From UBA1426 sp052034085 (GTDB lineage: Bacteria; Bacillota; Clostridia; Peptostreptococcales; Anaerovoracaceae), in the NCBI GenBank assembly GCA_052034085.1, contig JBPOJA010000009.1:1-64000 (forward strand): 64,000 bases of DNA, read 5' to 3'. The notes below the pieces were generated by a model that had not been told where the DNA came from, searched no databases, and saw nothing but the letters and a program-made list of their open reading frames with translations. Position numbers and translations under genes: made by a program. Below are positions 16,401 to 23,302 of the stretch, piece by piece; within the stretch, counting starts at the first letter, position 1, and the number at the start of each line of letters is the position of its first letter.

Positions 16401-19139
16401 GTCGCTGTTGATGGACAGGGAGGTTTGTGGCTGGGTACGTCAGGCTTGGGTGTATTCCATGTGAAGAACTTTGGTGAAACAGAAGGACATTACTATAGCA
16501 GGCATTATGACTGGAAGAGCGATGACGCTGATAATGTTTACTTTATAGACGTGATGCCGGATGGAACTGTAATTTCCGGCAGTAACGGTGGCTTCGCAGC
16601 GAAACAGTTTGCGGAAGTCAGCGCTGACGCAGGTTTAAAGAGCTTAGCGGCAGATGTGGGATATCTGAGCCCGAGTTTTGATAAAGACGTGCTCGAATAC
16701 CTGCTTTCTATCCCCGCTGGTGTCGATTCGGTAAGCTTTGAAGCAACTGCACTTGCAAAGGGGTCTGAAATTACGTTTAACGGTAAAGCAGATTCCACTA
16801 TTGCTTGTGATGAAGATGAGACCGCAGTTGAAATAAAAGTATCAGTGGGGGCAAAAGACAAAGCATACTCGGTGAAAATACTGAAAGAAAGCCCTGTAAC
16901 GGCGGATAATCCCGTAAATGCGGAAGATGTCAACAAGCCAATATCAGTTATTGCAACAGAAAATGGAGCTTACTTAATTACAAATGGCACGACTCTGCCT
17001 GCCATAATGGCAAAGACGATAGTTGGAAGAGGGTCTGCGGAAGTGCTGTTTAGCCAGGGAACAGGTATCACAGCACCACAGGGATGGGATCGTAAACTGT
17101 ATCTGCCATCTGTCCTGGCGACTAACAGCGTAACAGTAAACGGGGCAAAACGCGTTGATGCAGTTGTATCAGTTGGAAGCACAGAGGATGCCCTGGGATT
17201 TGACAAGCCCTTCAGACTGCTTTTACCCGGCATGGGCGGCAAGAGTCTGGGCTTCATTCCGGCCGGTGGAAATGATGTATTGCCTGTAACATATGCACTG
17301 GCTAAAGATGACGGAGCGGCTTTGCCCGCCGATAAAGACTACGGGTATATCCTGGTTGATAACGTCGATGTGGCTATCTGGTCAAGATTAGCAGGAACTT
17401 TTGTAGCTTTTGTTCAGGATTCCGGTTCCGGAACTCCTCAGGAAGAATATGTGCTTATTGTCGACGGCCCGGGAGTCAAATCCGAAAAAGGATATACTTT
17501 AGAACAATTGCAAAACTGGAAAGACAAATTCACCGGTTATTACAGATGGAGAAATTCTTACGGAACAACAGGCGGAGAGATGCATACCGGTATCAAATTG
17601 TCTGCTTTGCTTAGAGCATCGGGATTGACTGATAATGCAAAAAGCGTAACAGTAGCCGCCTCAGATTATGAAAGGAATTTCAATCTGGGTGATGGTGAAC
17701 TTGGTGTCGACAAAGTTTATCCGAACAACCTCTACATAATACTAGAGCTGGATTCCAGGGGAGAGCTGCAGCTGATTGTACCTCAGGAAAACAGTGATGA
17801 TGTTAACAAGCCTTTCTGGGTGAGAGGGATTGAACGCATTACAGTTAATGTGGAAAAAGTCATCCCCGGCTCAGGAACGCCCGGAAAAGGTGAATTGGAG
17901 GCTGAAGAGACAACTCCTGAAGATGGTGAAATACCTGTAGGCAGAACCATTACAACTGTTCTTACTTTACCGGTTGATATTACTGATGGTCTGGCAACGG
18001 GCACCGTATCAGGCAATGATATCAACCGTGCCATTGATGAGATAAAAGACAAAGCCGGGGACGATCCGGGAGCAAAGGGTGTAATCCAGATCAATGCAGA
18101 CAATCCGGAAGGCAAGGAAGTCAAGAGAAGCGAAATCGGGTTGCCCATGGCTTCTGTAAGGGCATTGGCGGGAGAAGGGAACATATCTGTCGTAATCAAT
18201 ACCGGCGTGGGACAGATAATTCTTGATCCGGCTTTGCTGGGTAATCTGTCACTGCATTCTGGCAACCTTCTGAAAATCATTGTAGAAAATGTTGATGGAG
18301 GTTCACTCGGAAGCGATGAGGAACAGCTGGTGGGTGACAGACCGATTGTAGACATCTATCTCACTATTGACGGCAAAATGATTTCAGAATTTGGAGGAAT
18401 GACCATAAAAGCGGCGATTCCCTATGAGGCAGCTGCGGGAGAAGAGGAAGAAAATCTGGTTGTGATATTCCTGGACGGCCCGGAAAAAGGTAAGCCTGTG
18501 AAACTGTCCTTATATTCACCGGCAACAAAAGAGATGCTTGTGAGAACTTCACACCTGAGCTTATATGGAGTGGCTCACAGGGTAGTTACTTTTGGGGATA
18601 TTGGAGTACATTGGGCTAAGAAGAGTATAGAATTCTTGGCTGTGCGCAATGTAGTCCAAGGAAAGGGCGCTGATCGCTTTGACCCGGAAGGAAGTGTAAC
18701 CAGAGCCGAATTTGTCGTGATGCTGGCCAACTCCGTTGACGGCATAGATGTGACCGGTGCTAAAAACGCGGGTTTTGATGATGTGATGATGGGGTCATGG
18801 TACGCAGATTACATTAACTGGGCAGTATCCATGGGAATAGTAAAAGGTTACGGCGACGGAAGATTCGGCCCCAACGATAAAATCACCAGAGAGCAGATGG
18901 CGCTTATGACAGATAATTTCATTAATGCCATGTCTGCCAGGCCTGACGTTGTTAACGAAAAGATGGAGTTTCAGGACAGCGCAAATATCAGTGACTGGTC
19001 AAAGGCAGCAGTTGGCCGGGTGCAGCAATATGGTATAATCAACGGCCACCCCGATGGCAGCTTTGCGCCCAGAGCCACAGCCACGAGAGCACAGGCAGCT
19101 GTAATCATCAAAGGGTATATAGAGAGCGTGCTCAGATAA
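10458..19139 (+). CDS. Giant S-layer protein with about ten SUOX-like repeats, beta-propeller and SLH domains
   Basis: A 2893-residue exported protein. An AAGGAGG site precedes the ATG, and a signal peptide ends near residue 45 (AYA before DSS). About nine tandem domains (roughly residues 53-1680) follow the oxidoreductase molybdopterin-binding (sulfite oxidase) fold: FT..EL, then G(V/I)xLxDLL, a DGY or equivalent strand, KPVILAYGIG, and a final GPIRI..WLNNI strand. The usual molybdenum-binding Cys is not seen. Residues about 1688-2048 are repeats of the Reg_prop beta-propeller kind (GGLWIG, GNVWIGS). A cadherin-like beta-sandwich (about 2056-2140), a tenth SUOX-like unit (about 2330-2475), an SLH-associated domain and three SLH domains (about 2711-2893) follow. 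The SLH units should anchor it to wall polymer. It is the first gene behind the candidate riboswitch. Probable role: surface capture or display of a ligand. Confidence 0.85.
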   Translation: MSRKSKGQIAGNRFLRQSLAIFLAFALVVGLAPVMPDTEWKAYADSSWDAEDEIALVVTGDGVVLKPEASSTDEMAEVQASLSNERAYTLSELQSMAQVERNFSARNSGGTPFQQLVKGIDLDSILEASGFDPGISGDVTVNTLSYAKNGNLYDSPLPHYGNTERYYYADLANPDTPENPGVSVKPVLAFEAAEIENANGIDDVIPDSSDLIPIAAKDRPRLYVGQLDRDNANTKLSNKNVQFVLAGDIVEENSVNVFGKTFTRAQLMKMDRVTFTYQYEKSGGAIGTEKVRGVALVDLLDATKEPLQDYYTVIISPADDNASGDYSSRVTVGEIRNGSNHYMLAYEYFDEDSEEWIPTYDKNKKGTIFGALKLFGGLNQTTGYYSQPNKMINNIMLDQGASLFKHMTYHGGGELSAHFAPDSITSATLTVEGPGLDGTTPVLIRELEETDDSNVWRGNYEDGRGEYTYEGVKVDSLVDGLVNSKIVKLSNDIKVIFKNRWRQNVAEISYANLKDAQTPVILAWGISDGTTTAPFVFDDSAISKQEPYKSLGIDDGCLKLVYDRNDPALSSVSGPDEFKSVAYVYVENISGAPGFKHTTAANDAYNNPANTEYIVSFGGSVLGREVNFTVRELEDMVLYKEGTGELEDGSMGHRAEYNLSNTTYWYVNEYEGIKLWDLLTTKLGVDKDTYKDDDATLVSFAAWDHYKTSAVFSMKQLAHPDLFYFYEKSPLDMGTDRPTKEQLATEEYQPDNQEGDWERDDNNYPVKKGYPVVLAYGVNGYPYVKKSDMEGYAGGLKNDGGPLKVIFGKTNGMNRSNPSSPENYAYFYNNGSNQLQRVQEVYVGDDTRYNTHYQNPTYQYMAETSDALVVEIIQADGTKDTHRFTLKQLEEILYGEGVAPIDRAERREKAFYFYKVAGGGSKIQDLFEGVNLSYLLFEAIGMQGTLGTVSFYSGDNLQGDPVNLSDIDFEGYNSENGTDGLKMMVAFAKNGYPMVAANGDTGYVGTDAVTGKTIKNSDGPLMLITPQTAEEKAEGKLGNLAGVRNLKKIVVNLEEDNYAHTGATYGVYGDQEVSFTGGVKNEGVTLKVSDIEKLQKYLVTDTYKIGGNENRYRGIDLKGLLFSSQVSASSLLSEVTIKNDQGDEYVIKAKDLTSGISGKPVILGYGIGSSDPGAAPADGKPLVPDNTSAGYEPEYGNAGGPVRLLIHNGSTGECIENVSEIFVDVAEVDGWTHSFGVYEDYANMPALRVSGSEISQTRDFTVGELESLPSSYKVFDQYMMGNNVYVQGIDLWKFLDEYIGLKDGVSLTGITVYANDGYATSFNASQVKNGVNGKPILIAYGIGPTSSSGLPLVAGNDTTDIKPGYDPNVGNAFGPIRIIVHDNTGWCAKWLNNIVVGSGAHEEPEIQSDVFTVSGNELAVEKTYTIAQLAALGETSATYSHFVKDVGTVTDDATGVLLKDVLSEAGVYGDQYVYNVKTTDNTTNPAYRDITRADIERDSYLLAYKVNGSDILDKDKAGAEAIFRIYRNFDDGSSWKNRLTSIVGIEAIDQFSNEVVFSVTVDGEVVNELTRNELVKINTPVATKTFGSDTVSGISLVDLFDSLGMKNGASKITVKDGNGEITELKDKTINEIGQHFLAWKVGDAFIADKIGENVYPLRLYASASQVYNGITGVIADPVYNWIYDKLGSIVPASVRNIVSDEEGGFWAGTTSGLYHIDNAGAVTKPYTKANGKRKVDWVIDVAPDDAGGLWISQGWTYTADENHGLVYIDGTGNSTFYTTGNTGGKLPNDYVQALEVDKEGNVWIGSFGGLTKYNPTDDTWTTWTKDDGLPALSVNTIVLDDKGGVWIGCYPNGEQGGLQPPFTGGYAYLANDGTLTSWYYDAQTNTELNEYLLGDFWTRGIAVDASGGAWIVRSGAAPMYFNNPAYYNIDISECVGGRLDYISPDKNTVTHYTGRELIEAIDEGIFAGTGGSAGATPEIRSVAVDGQGGLWLGTSGLGVFHVKNFGETEGHYYSRHYDWKSDDADNVYFIDVMPDGTVISGSNGGFAAKQFAEVSADAGLKSLAADVGYLSPSFDKDVLEYLLSIPAGVDSVSFEATALAKGSEITFNGKADSTIACDEDETAVEIKVSVGAKDKAYSVKILKESPVTADNPVNAEDVNKPISVIATENGAYLITNGTTLPAIMAKTIVGRGSAEVLFSQGTGITAPQGWDRKLYLPSVLATNSVTVNGAKRVDAVVSVGSTEDALGFDKPFRLLLPGMGGKSLGFIPAGGNDVLPVTYALAKDDGAALPADKDYGYILVDNVDVAIWSRLAGTFVAFVQDSGSGTPQEEYVLIVDGPGVKSEKGYTLEQLQNWKDKFTGYYRWRNSYGTTGGEMHTGIKLSALLRASGLTDNAKSVTVAASDYERNFNLGDGELGVDKVYPNNLYIILELDSRGELQLIVPQENSDDVNKPFWVRGIERITVNVEKVIPGSGTPGKGELEAEETTPEDGEIPVGRTITTVLTLPVDITDGLATGTVSGNDINRAIDEIKDKAGDDPGAKGVIQINADNPEGKEVKRSEIGLPMASVRALAGEGNISVVINTGVGQIILDPALLGNLSLHSGNLLKIIVENVDGGSLGSDEEQLVGDRPIVDIYLTIDGKMISEFGGMTIKAAIPYEAAAGEEEENLVVIFLDGPEKGKPVKLSLYSPATKEMLVRTSHLSLYGVAHRVVTFGDIGVHWAKKSIEFLAVRNVVQGKGADRFDPEGSVTRAEFVVMLANSVDGIDVTGAKNAGFDDVMMGSWYADYINWAVSMGIVKGYGDGRFGPNDKITREQMALMTDNFINAMSARPDVVNEKMEFQDSANISDWSKAAVGRVQQYGIINGHPDGSFAPRATATRAQAAVIIKGYIESVLR
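10600..15490 (+). repeat. Nine tandem SUOX-like domain repeats
   Basis: Within the giant gene, about nine divergent copies of a roughly 150-190 residue unit begin near 10610, 11180, 11730, 12290, 13050, 13665, 14190, 14680 and 15115. Shared marks are FTxxEL or YTIAQL near the start, G(I/V)xLxDLL in the middle, and an AYG(I/V)(N)G strand later. Identity is at the protein level only; the DNA copies have diverged, which implies an old expansion under selection. A tenth copy lies near 17445-17880. Confidence 0.75.
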
Positions 19140-19158
19140 ATATTTTTTAAAAGTAAGG

Positions 19159-19190
19159 TGCGCCGGCATGATATTTGACCGGCGCATTTT
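19159..19190 (+). terminator. Hairpin between the two SLH genes
   Basis: TGCGCCGG (19159-19166) pairs perfectly with CCGGCGCA (19179-19186), followed by TTTT. The T-run is short, so it may act as a partial terminator lowering expression of downstream importer genes relative to the giant surface protein, or as an mRNA-stabilising 3' end. Confidence 0.6.
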
Positions 19191-19258
19191 ACTTTGATAT
19201 TATTAAAAAGGTTGAAATTGCCCGAAAATCAACGAAGCAGACAGGAGGTTATGTTCCG

Positions 19259-20689
19259 GTGGACAGGCTAATAAAAACAAAAGTATTGGTGCCGATGCTG
19301 ATAGCGGTCATGTTTTTTCAGTTGCTGTTTTTACTTTCAGCTGAGACTGCGGCGGCAGATAATAAATTGGAAACACTTTCTATTATAGGCGATGGAGTGG
19401 TCAGGGAAGTAAGTTTCACAAGGCAGGATCTGGAGAATATGACCGATTACATAGTGAGGCATAAATATTCGACGGTCAACAACTTTCCGACTGAAAAAAG
19501 TTTCTACAGGGAAGGAGTTATTCTTGAGCACATTCTTGCATTGGCAGGATTAAAAGATGAAGCCAGTTTAATAACTTTTGTTTCCAGTGACGGCTACACA
19601 AAGACATTTACCAGAGAAGAGCTCTTAAATACACCGCGTTACTGCTTTGAAGACGGGAAAGCTGCTGTGGAAGTTCCCAGCATCATAGCATTGCGAGACA
19701 GTCCAAGTGGCTACAATTCGCTGGATTTTATGGAGATGGGCCTTACTTTGGGGCAGAGAGTCAAGGGAGAGCAAAACAGCCCCTGGTTTGTCAAATATCT
19801 CAAAACCATTGAGGTTAAAACTGAAGAGCCGGACCAATGGGAGGAAGTGAGTTTTACAAGAAGTCCGGGGCCTGAAGGCGTCACTCTTGCCATGTCACAC
19901 CCTTTTATAGACGCTGTAAAAATATATTATACACTGGATGGCAGCAACCCCACCTACGGGTCTTCGGTTTATAATAAAAGTGCGTCATATTTTCAGCCCC
20001 ACCTGAACCAGCCTTTGCTGATAGATAAAACAACAGAGATAAGAGCCATAGCAATAGGTCCGGGGAAAAAAGACAGCAAGGTGTCATCAGTGATGATTTC
20101 TTTCAGCGGCCCTGTATTTTCTGATCTGGCCGATTATCCCTGGGCAAGGATTGCTATAGAATATTTGGCAGAAAAGAAAATTTTGAGTGGCATGGGAGAC
20201 GGTCGTTTCGCACCGGGACAAAACCTGACAAGAGCACAGTTTGCCACAATGATGGTCCGGGCCATGGGGGAAGAACCCATTCTGACTAAAGGCAAATCAA
20301 GATTTACCGACATAAAGAATAGCGACTGGCATTATGGTTATGTGGAAAAAGCGGCAGAAAAAGGGTGGCTCCATGGGTACCCCGATGGCAGTTTTCAGCC
20401 AAACAGAGCTTTGAAACGTGAAGAAATGCTGACTATAGTAGTCAGTGCTATCGATTCGGCAAATTTAAGTCCGGCTGAGGCGGATGTTATTCTGGGGGCG
20501 TTCAGTGACAAAAGCAAAATAAGCTCATGGGCAAAAGCTGCTGTGGCAAGAGCCGAGCAGCTGAACATAGTGGAACACGGACATATTGTTACAGAATTGG
20601 AAGGCAGGCCCTATTTTGATGCTACAGCGCTTGCATCTAGAGCGGAAGCCGCCGTAACGGTATACAGAATGTTAAGTATTACAAAATAA
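19259..20689 (+). CDS. SLH-anchored protein with SUOX-like and chitobiase C-terminal-type domains
   Basis: A 476-residue exported protein. GTG at 19259 is preferred: AGGAGG lies 10 bases upstream and the signal peptide (hydrophobic run then ETAAAD) starts directly after it. Order: signal peptide (to about 35); a SUOX-like domain (about 38-191) with VNNFPTEK, GVILEHILALAGL and SDGYTKTF; a domain like the chitobiase/beta-hexosaminidase C-terminal fold (about 208-281) with VKIYYTLDGSNPTYGSSVY; and three SLH domains (about 285-476). The same SUOX plus chitobiase-type pair occurs in two lipoproteins later in the operon. No catalytic glycosidase domain is present, so carbohydrate hydrolysis is not expected. 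Probable role: wall-anchored partner of the giant protein. Confidence 0.82.
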   Translation: MDRLIKTKVLVPMLIAVMFFQLLFLLSAETAAADNKLETLSIIGDGVVREVSFTRQDLENMTDYIVRHKYSTVNNFPTEKSFYREGVILEHILALAGLKDEASLITFVSSDGYTKTFTREELLNTPRYCFEDGKAAVEVPSIIALRDSPSGYNSLDFMEMGLTLGQRVKGEQNSPWFVKYLKTIEVKTEEPDQWEEVSFTRSPGPEGVTLAMSHPFIDAVKIYYTLDGSNPTYGSSVYNKSASYFQPHLNQPLLIDKTTEIRAIAIGPGKKDSKVSSVMISFSGPVFSDLADYPWARIAIEYLAEKKILSGMGDGRFAPGQNLTRAQFATMMVRAMGEEPILTKGKSRFTDIKNSDWHYGYVEKAAEKGWLHGYPDGSFQPNRALKREEMLTIVVSAIDSANLSPAEADVILGAFSDKSKISSWAKAAVARAEQLNIVEHGHIVTELEGRPYFDATALASRAEAAVTVYRMLSITK

Positions 20690-20715
20690 ATTCAGGCAGA
20701 TAAGGAGAAATTAAA

Positions 20716-20916
20716 ATGTCAGATAAGGAAGGGATTTGCACAAAACAGGAAGTGGATTTACACTCAGACGTTGAATTGCTGGTAGGCGGCAAATCCATAC
20801 CTATGGTGCCTTTTGTTGCAGACATGTTCAGAGAAGTGATACGTGCGATGGTGGGGACATTGAGCGGAACTGACCCTGATGCAGAGATAAGGATTACGGT
20901 AGGAAAGAAAGAATAA
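20716..20916 (+). CDS. 66-residue protein of unknown function
   Basis: Not recognised. A small soluble protein with a strong AAGGAGA site before its ATG. It contains an acidic N-terminal half (VDLHSDVELLVGGKSIPMV), a helix-like middle (FVADMFREVIRAMVGTL) and a basic end (RITVGKKE). Two Val-rich strands flank the helix, compatible with a tiny alpha/beta fold. It lies 8 bases before the ECF S-component gene, so it is almost certainly co-translated with the importer. It has no signal peptide and is expected in the cytoplasm. A small regulatory or coupling subunit of the importer is one possibility. Confidence 0.7.
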   Translation: MSDKEGICTKQEVDLHSDVELLVGGKSIPMVPFVADMFREVIRAMVGTLSGTDPDAEIRITVGKKE

Positions 20917-20924
20917 CAACAACA

Positions 20925-21452
20925 ATGGGGCGCTTTAGAATCCAGGATTTTGTCATCATAGCCATGATGGCAAGTTTAGGAGTTGCAGTGAAGCCACTGG
21001 CAGTTTCGCTTGTCCACATAATTACGGGACCGCTTTTTATTCCCGGCGGAGCTCTTGCCGGCGGATTATATATGATGTGGCTGGTTTTGGGCGCAGGCAT
21101 GCTGAAGAAGCCCGGATCGGCAAGCCTTATTGGATTGGTTCAGGCGGTGATGGTGCTGGCTCTGGGAATATTTGGCAGTCATGGTGTATTCAGTTTTTTG
21201 ACTTATACACTGCCGGGAGTCGGGGTCGATTTAGTGTTGCTTCTGCCGGGAATAAATGCAGAAGATAAGATAGCCATGTTTCTTGCCGGTATTGCAGCCA
21301 ATATAACAGGAGTTGTGCTAACTAACCTGATTTTTTTCAGGTTGCCGTTTTTACCCTTTTTGCTCTCTTTAAGCTTAGGAGCTTTTTCGGGTGCAATCGG
21401 AGGTTTGATCGCATATAAAATCAAAGAACAACTGGAAAAATTGAAGGTATGA
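20925..21452 (+). CDS. ECF transporter substrate-binding (S) component
   Basis: A 175-residue integral membrane protein with about six hydrophobic spans, the size and character of ECF S components, which bind a vitamin-like substrate and toggle in the membrane when joined to the EcfA-EcfA-EcfT module. Segments such as GPLFIPGGALAGGLYMMW, KKPGSASLIGLVQAV and LPGVGVDLVLLL resemble the YkoE/ThiW-like S components in feel, but the match is loose. The gene is followed, after one inserted gene, by two ATPases and a T component, so this is a complete dedicated (group I) importer. Substrate unassigned; context points to a pterin cofactor, a precursor or a related compound. Confidence 0.8.
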   Translation: MGRFRIQDFVIIAMMASLGVAVKPLAVSLVHIITGPLFIPGGALAGGLYMMWLVLGAGMLKKPGSASLIGLVQAVMVLALGIFGSHGVFSFLTYTLPGVGVDLVLLLPGINAEDKIAMFLAGIAANITGVVLTNLIFFRLPFLPFLLSLSLGAFSGAIGGLIAYKIKEQLEKLKV

Positions 21453-21982
21453 GCAAGCGTTATAAAAATATTATTGGTTTGGTGCTTGCCCTTCTGGCTG
21501 TTATTTCTGCTCTGGGGGTGTTTGTTAACTACGCTCAATCAAAGGAAAGACTGAGTCTTTTAATTAACCAGGAGATAGTTATCTACGAAAATGGAAGTGA
21601 ACTTACTCGCGTAACCATGGATTATATGTCCGACGGTCTGGAAGCCAGGAAGTTCATAGCGAATTTAAAAAGCAGCACAATGATTTCACCTGAAGAACAT
21701 GAATATGAAGGTTTTGCTTTATCAGATATCTTTGCCTTTGCAGAATTATCGCTTGTCGGGAAAAGCAGGGTCATTGTGGAGTCAGTAGATGGCTACAGGG
21801 TGCCTTTAAAAATCGAGGAAATAATGGAACTGGACAATATTTTTCTTGTGTACAAAGACGATGGAAAATATTTGGGCTCCTACAAAGACAAGGGAGGCCA
21901 GGGACCATTTATGATAGTTGTAAAGGGTGACAGATTCAGCCAGAGATGGGCAAAATATGTGACAGGGTTGGATGTTGAATGA
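21449..21982 (+). CDS. Membrane-anchored single SUOX-like domain protein in the ECF cluster
   Basis: A 177-residue protein with an N-terminal signal anchor (about residues 8-27) and an outside domain that is a compact version of the SUOX-like fold: YEGFALSDIFAFAEL, VESVDGYRVPLKIEEI, FLVYKDDGKYLG, GPFMIVVKGDRFSQRWAKYV. The last block parallels the GPIRI...KWL-I pattern of the giant protein's repeats and the sulfite-oxidase family. It overlaps the S component by 4 bases (ATGA) and the first ATPase by 4 bases, so it is made in step with importer subunits. No Cys is present in the protein at the place of the molybdenum ligand. It may be an extracytoplasmic docking subunit that hands substrate to the S component, something not usual for ECF importers. 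Confidence 0.72.
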   Translation: MSKRYKNIIGLVLALLAVISALGVFVNYAQSKERLSLLINQEIVIYENGSELTRVTMDYMSDGLEARKFIANLKSSTMISPEEHEYEGFALSDIFAFAELSLVGKSRVIVESVDGYRVPLKIEEIMELDNIFLVYKDDGKYLGSYKDKGGQGPFMIVVKGDRFSQRWAKYVTGLDVE

Positions 21983-22605
21983 AAGTTTTAACGGCAGATA
22001 ATATCAGTTTTACATATAAAGGACAGAATACACCCGTTTTTACAGATGTGTTTTTTGAACTGGAAAAAGGCAGGCTGGCCGTGATTTCAGGGCCCTCGGG
22101 CAGCGGCAAATCCACACTTGCAGGCTGCCTTTGCGGCATAATACCCGCATTGATACCAGGTGAATTCAGCGGTGAAGTCAGGGCTGACGGAAGAGTGGGA
22201 ATTGTATTCCAGGATCCTGACAGCCAGATATTCTTTTCTGACACGGAAGACGAACTGGCCTTTGCTCCAGAAAACCTGTGCCTTGACAGGGAGGAAATCG
22301 GAAGAAGAATAGATGAGGTTCTTGACAGGCTGAGTATGGAAAATCTCCGAAATGAAAATCCCGCCAGGCTCTCGGGAGGCCAGAAACAGCTGGTGGCCCT
22401 GGCAGCCGTACTTACTATGGAACCGGATATTCTCATTTTAGATGAAGCCTTTTCCCAGCTGGATGACAACTCAAAAGCAAGAGCAAGAGAAGTGTTATTG
22501 CAGCTTAAAGAAAAAGGGACTTCAATAGTAATGGTGAGTCACGACCAGGGAGATATGGCTAATGCCGACCTGGTTCTCTATCTGGAAAACGGCAGGTTAT
22601 TTTAA
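21979..22605 (+). CDS. ECF transporter ATPase, first copy
   Basis: A 208-residue ABC ATPase that powers the ECF importer from the cytoplasmic side. Walker A is GPSGSGKS (about residues 37-44), the Q-loop is in VFQDPDSQIF, the signature is ARLSGGQKQ, Walker B is DILILDEAFSQLD and the switch His is in MVSHDQGD. It is shorter than typical EcfA (about 270-280) and lacks the C-terminal extension. A 4-base overlap couples it to the membrane-anchored SUOX-like gene. It should pair with the following ATPase as a heterodimer. Confidence 0.9.
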   Translation: MKVLTADNISFTYKGQNTPVFTDVFFELEKGRLAVISGPSGSGKSTLAGCLCGIIPALIPGEFSGEVRADGRVGIVFQDPDSQIFFSDTEDELAFAPENLCLDREEIGRRIDEVLDRLSMENLRNENPARLSGGQKQLVALAAVLTMEPDILILDEAFSQLDDNSKARAREVLLQLKEKGTSIVMVSHDQGDMANADLVLYLENGRLF

Positions 22606-22606
22606 T

Positions 22607-23302
22607 ATGAATGAGCAGACAGCTATCTTTGCGGAAAAATTATCTTACAAATATGCTCCTGCCGGATTTCAAAAGGTTCCGGCAGGAAAAATAGCACCCG
22701 CCATAAGAGATGTTGATATTGTCCTTAAAACGGGTGAAATTGTCGCCTTGAGAGGCCCGAATGGATCCGGCAAGACTACTCTGGGCAAACTGCTTACCGG
22801 TATTCTTACGCCAGGCAGTGGCCAGGTGGTTATTTTCGGAAAGAATGCCAACTCCATGAAGTTGCATGAAATAGGACGACGGATAGGTTACTGTTTTCAA
22901 AATCCGGAGAAGCAGCTCTTTACATCCAGCGTCGAAGAAGAAATATCTCTTGGACCAAGGTATAACGGAGTTGCGGAATCGGAAATCAGAAGCCTGGTTG
23001 AAGATCTGCTGGAAGAACTGAATCTTAAAAAAGTTCGGTTCAGTTTCCCGTTAAACCTGAGTTACGGGGAAAAAAGGAGGGTGGCTCTGGCTGCGGCTCT
23101 GGCGCTTTCTCCTGATTATCTCATCCTGGATGAACCTACTGTTGGACTTGACCTGAACAACCTTGTAATACTCGACAGACTTCTTTCCAATTTAAAAAAA
23201 CTTGGAAAGGGAATGCTTATAATCAGTCACAACAGGGAATTTCTGGAGAGGATTACGGACAGGACGCTTTGGATGGAAAAGGGGAGATTGGCCGATGGTT
23301 GA
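22607..23302 (+). CDS. ECF transporter ATPase, second copy
   Basis: A 231-residue ABC ATPase. Walker A is GPNGSGKT, the Q-loop YCFQNPEKQLF, the signature in NLSYGEKRRVALAAALA (the canonical LSGG is degenerate as LSYGE), Walker B YLILDEPTVGLD and the switch His in IISHNREF. ATG 22607 is chosen because it follows the previous stop by one base; an upstream ATG at 22562 would put a non-family stretch before the usual start. Heterodimer with the first ATPase is expected, with one of the two ATP sites containing the altered signature. Confidence 0.9.
   Translation: MNEQTAIFAEKLSYKYAPAGFQKVPAGKIAPAIRDVDIVLKTGEIVALRGPNGSGKTTLGKLLTGILTPGSGQVVIFGKNANSMKLHEIGRRIGYCFQNPEKQLFTSSVEEEISLGPRYNGVAESEIRSLVEDLLEELNLKKVRFSFPLNLSYGEKRRVALAAALALSPDYLILDEPTVGLDLNNLVILDRLLSNLKKLGKGMLIISHNREFLERITDRTLWMEKGRLADG

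Noticed and set aside
15520..16620. Beta-propeller repeats suggesting a two-component sensor kinase
   Set aside because: Reg_prop-type propellers are common in sensor kinases, but no kinase or receiver domain is present and the protein ends in SLH domains.
17783..18355. 190-residue minus-strand frame rich in Ser and Pro inside the giant gene
   Set aside because: It is an antisense shadow of a well-supported coding region, without an RBS or family resemblance.
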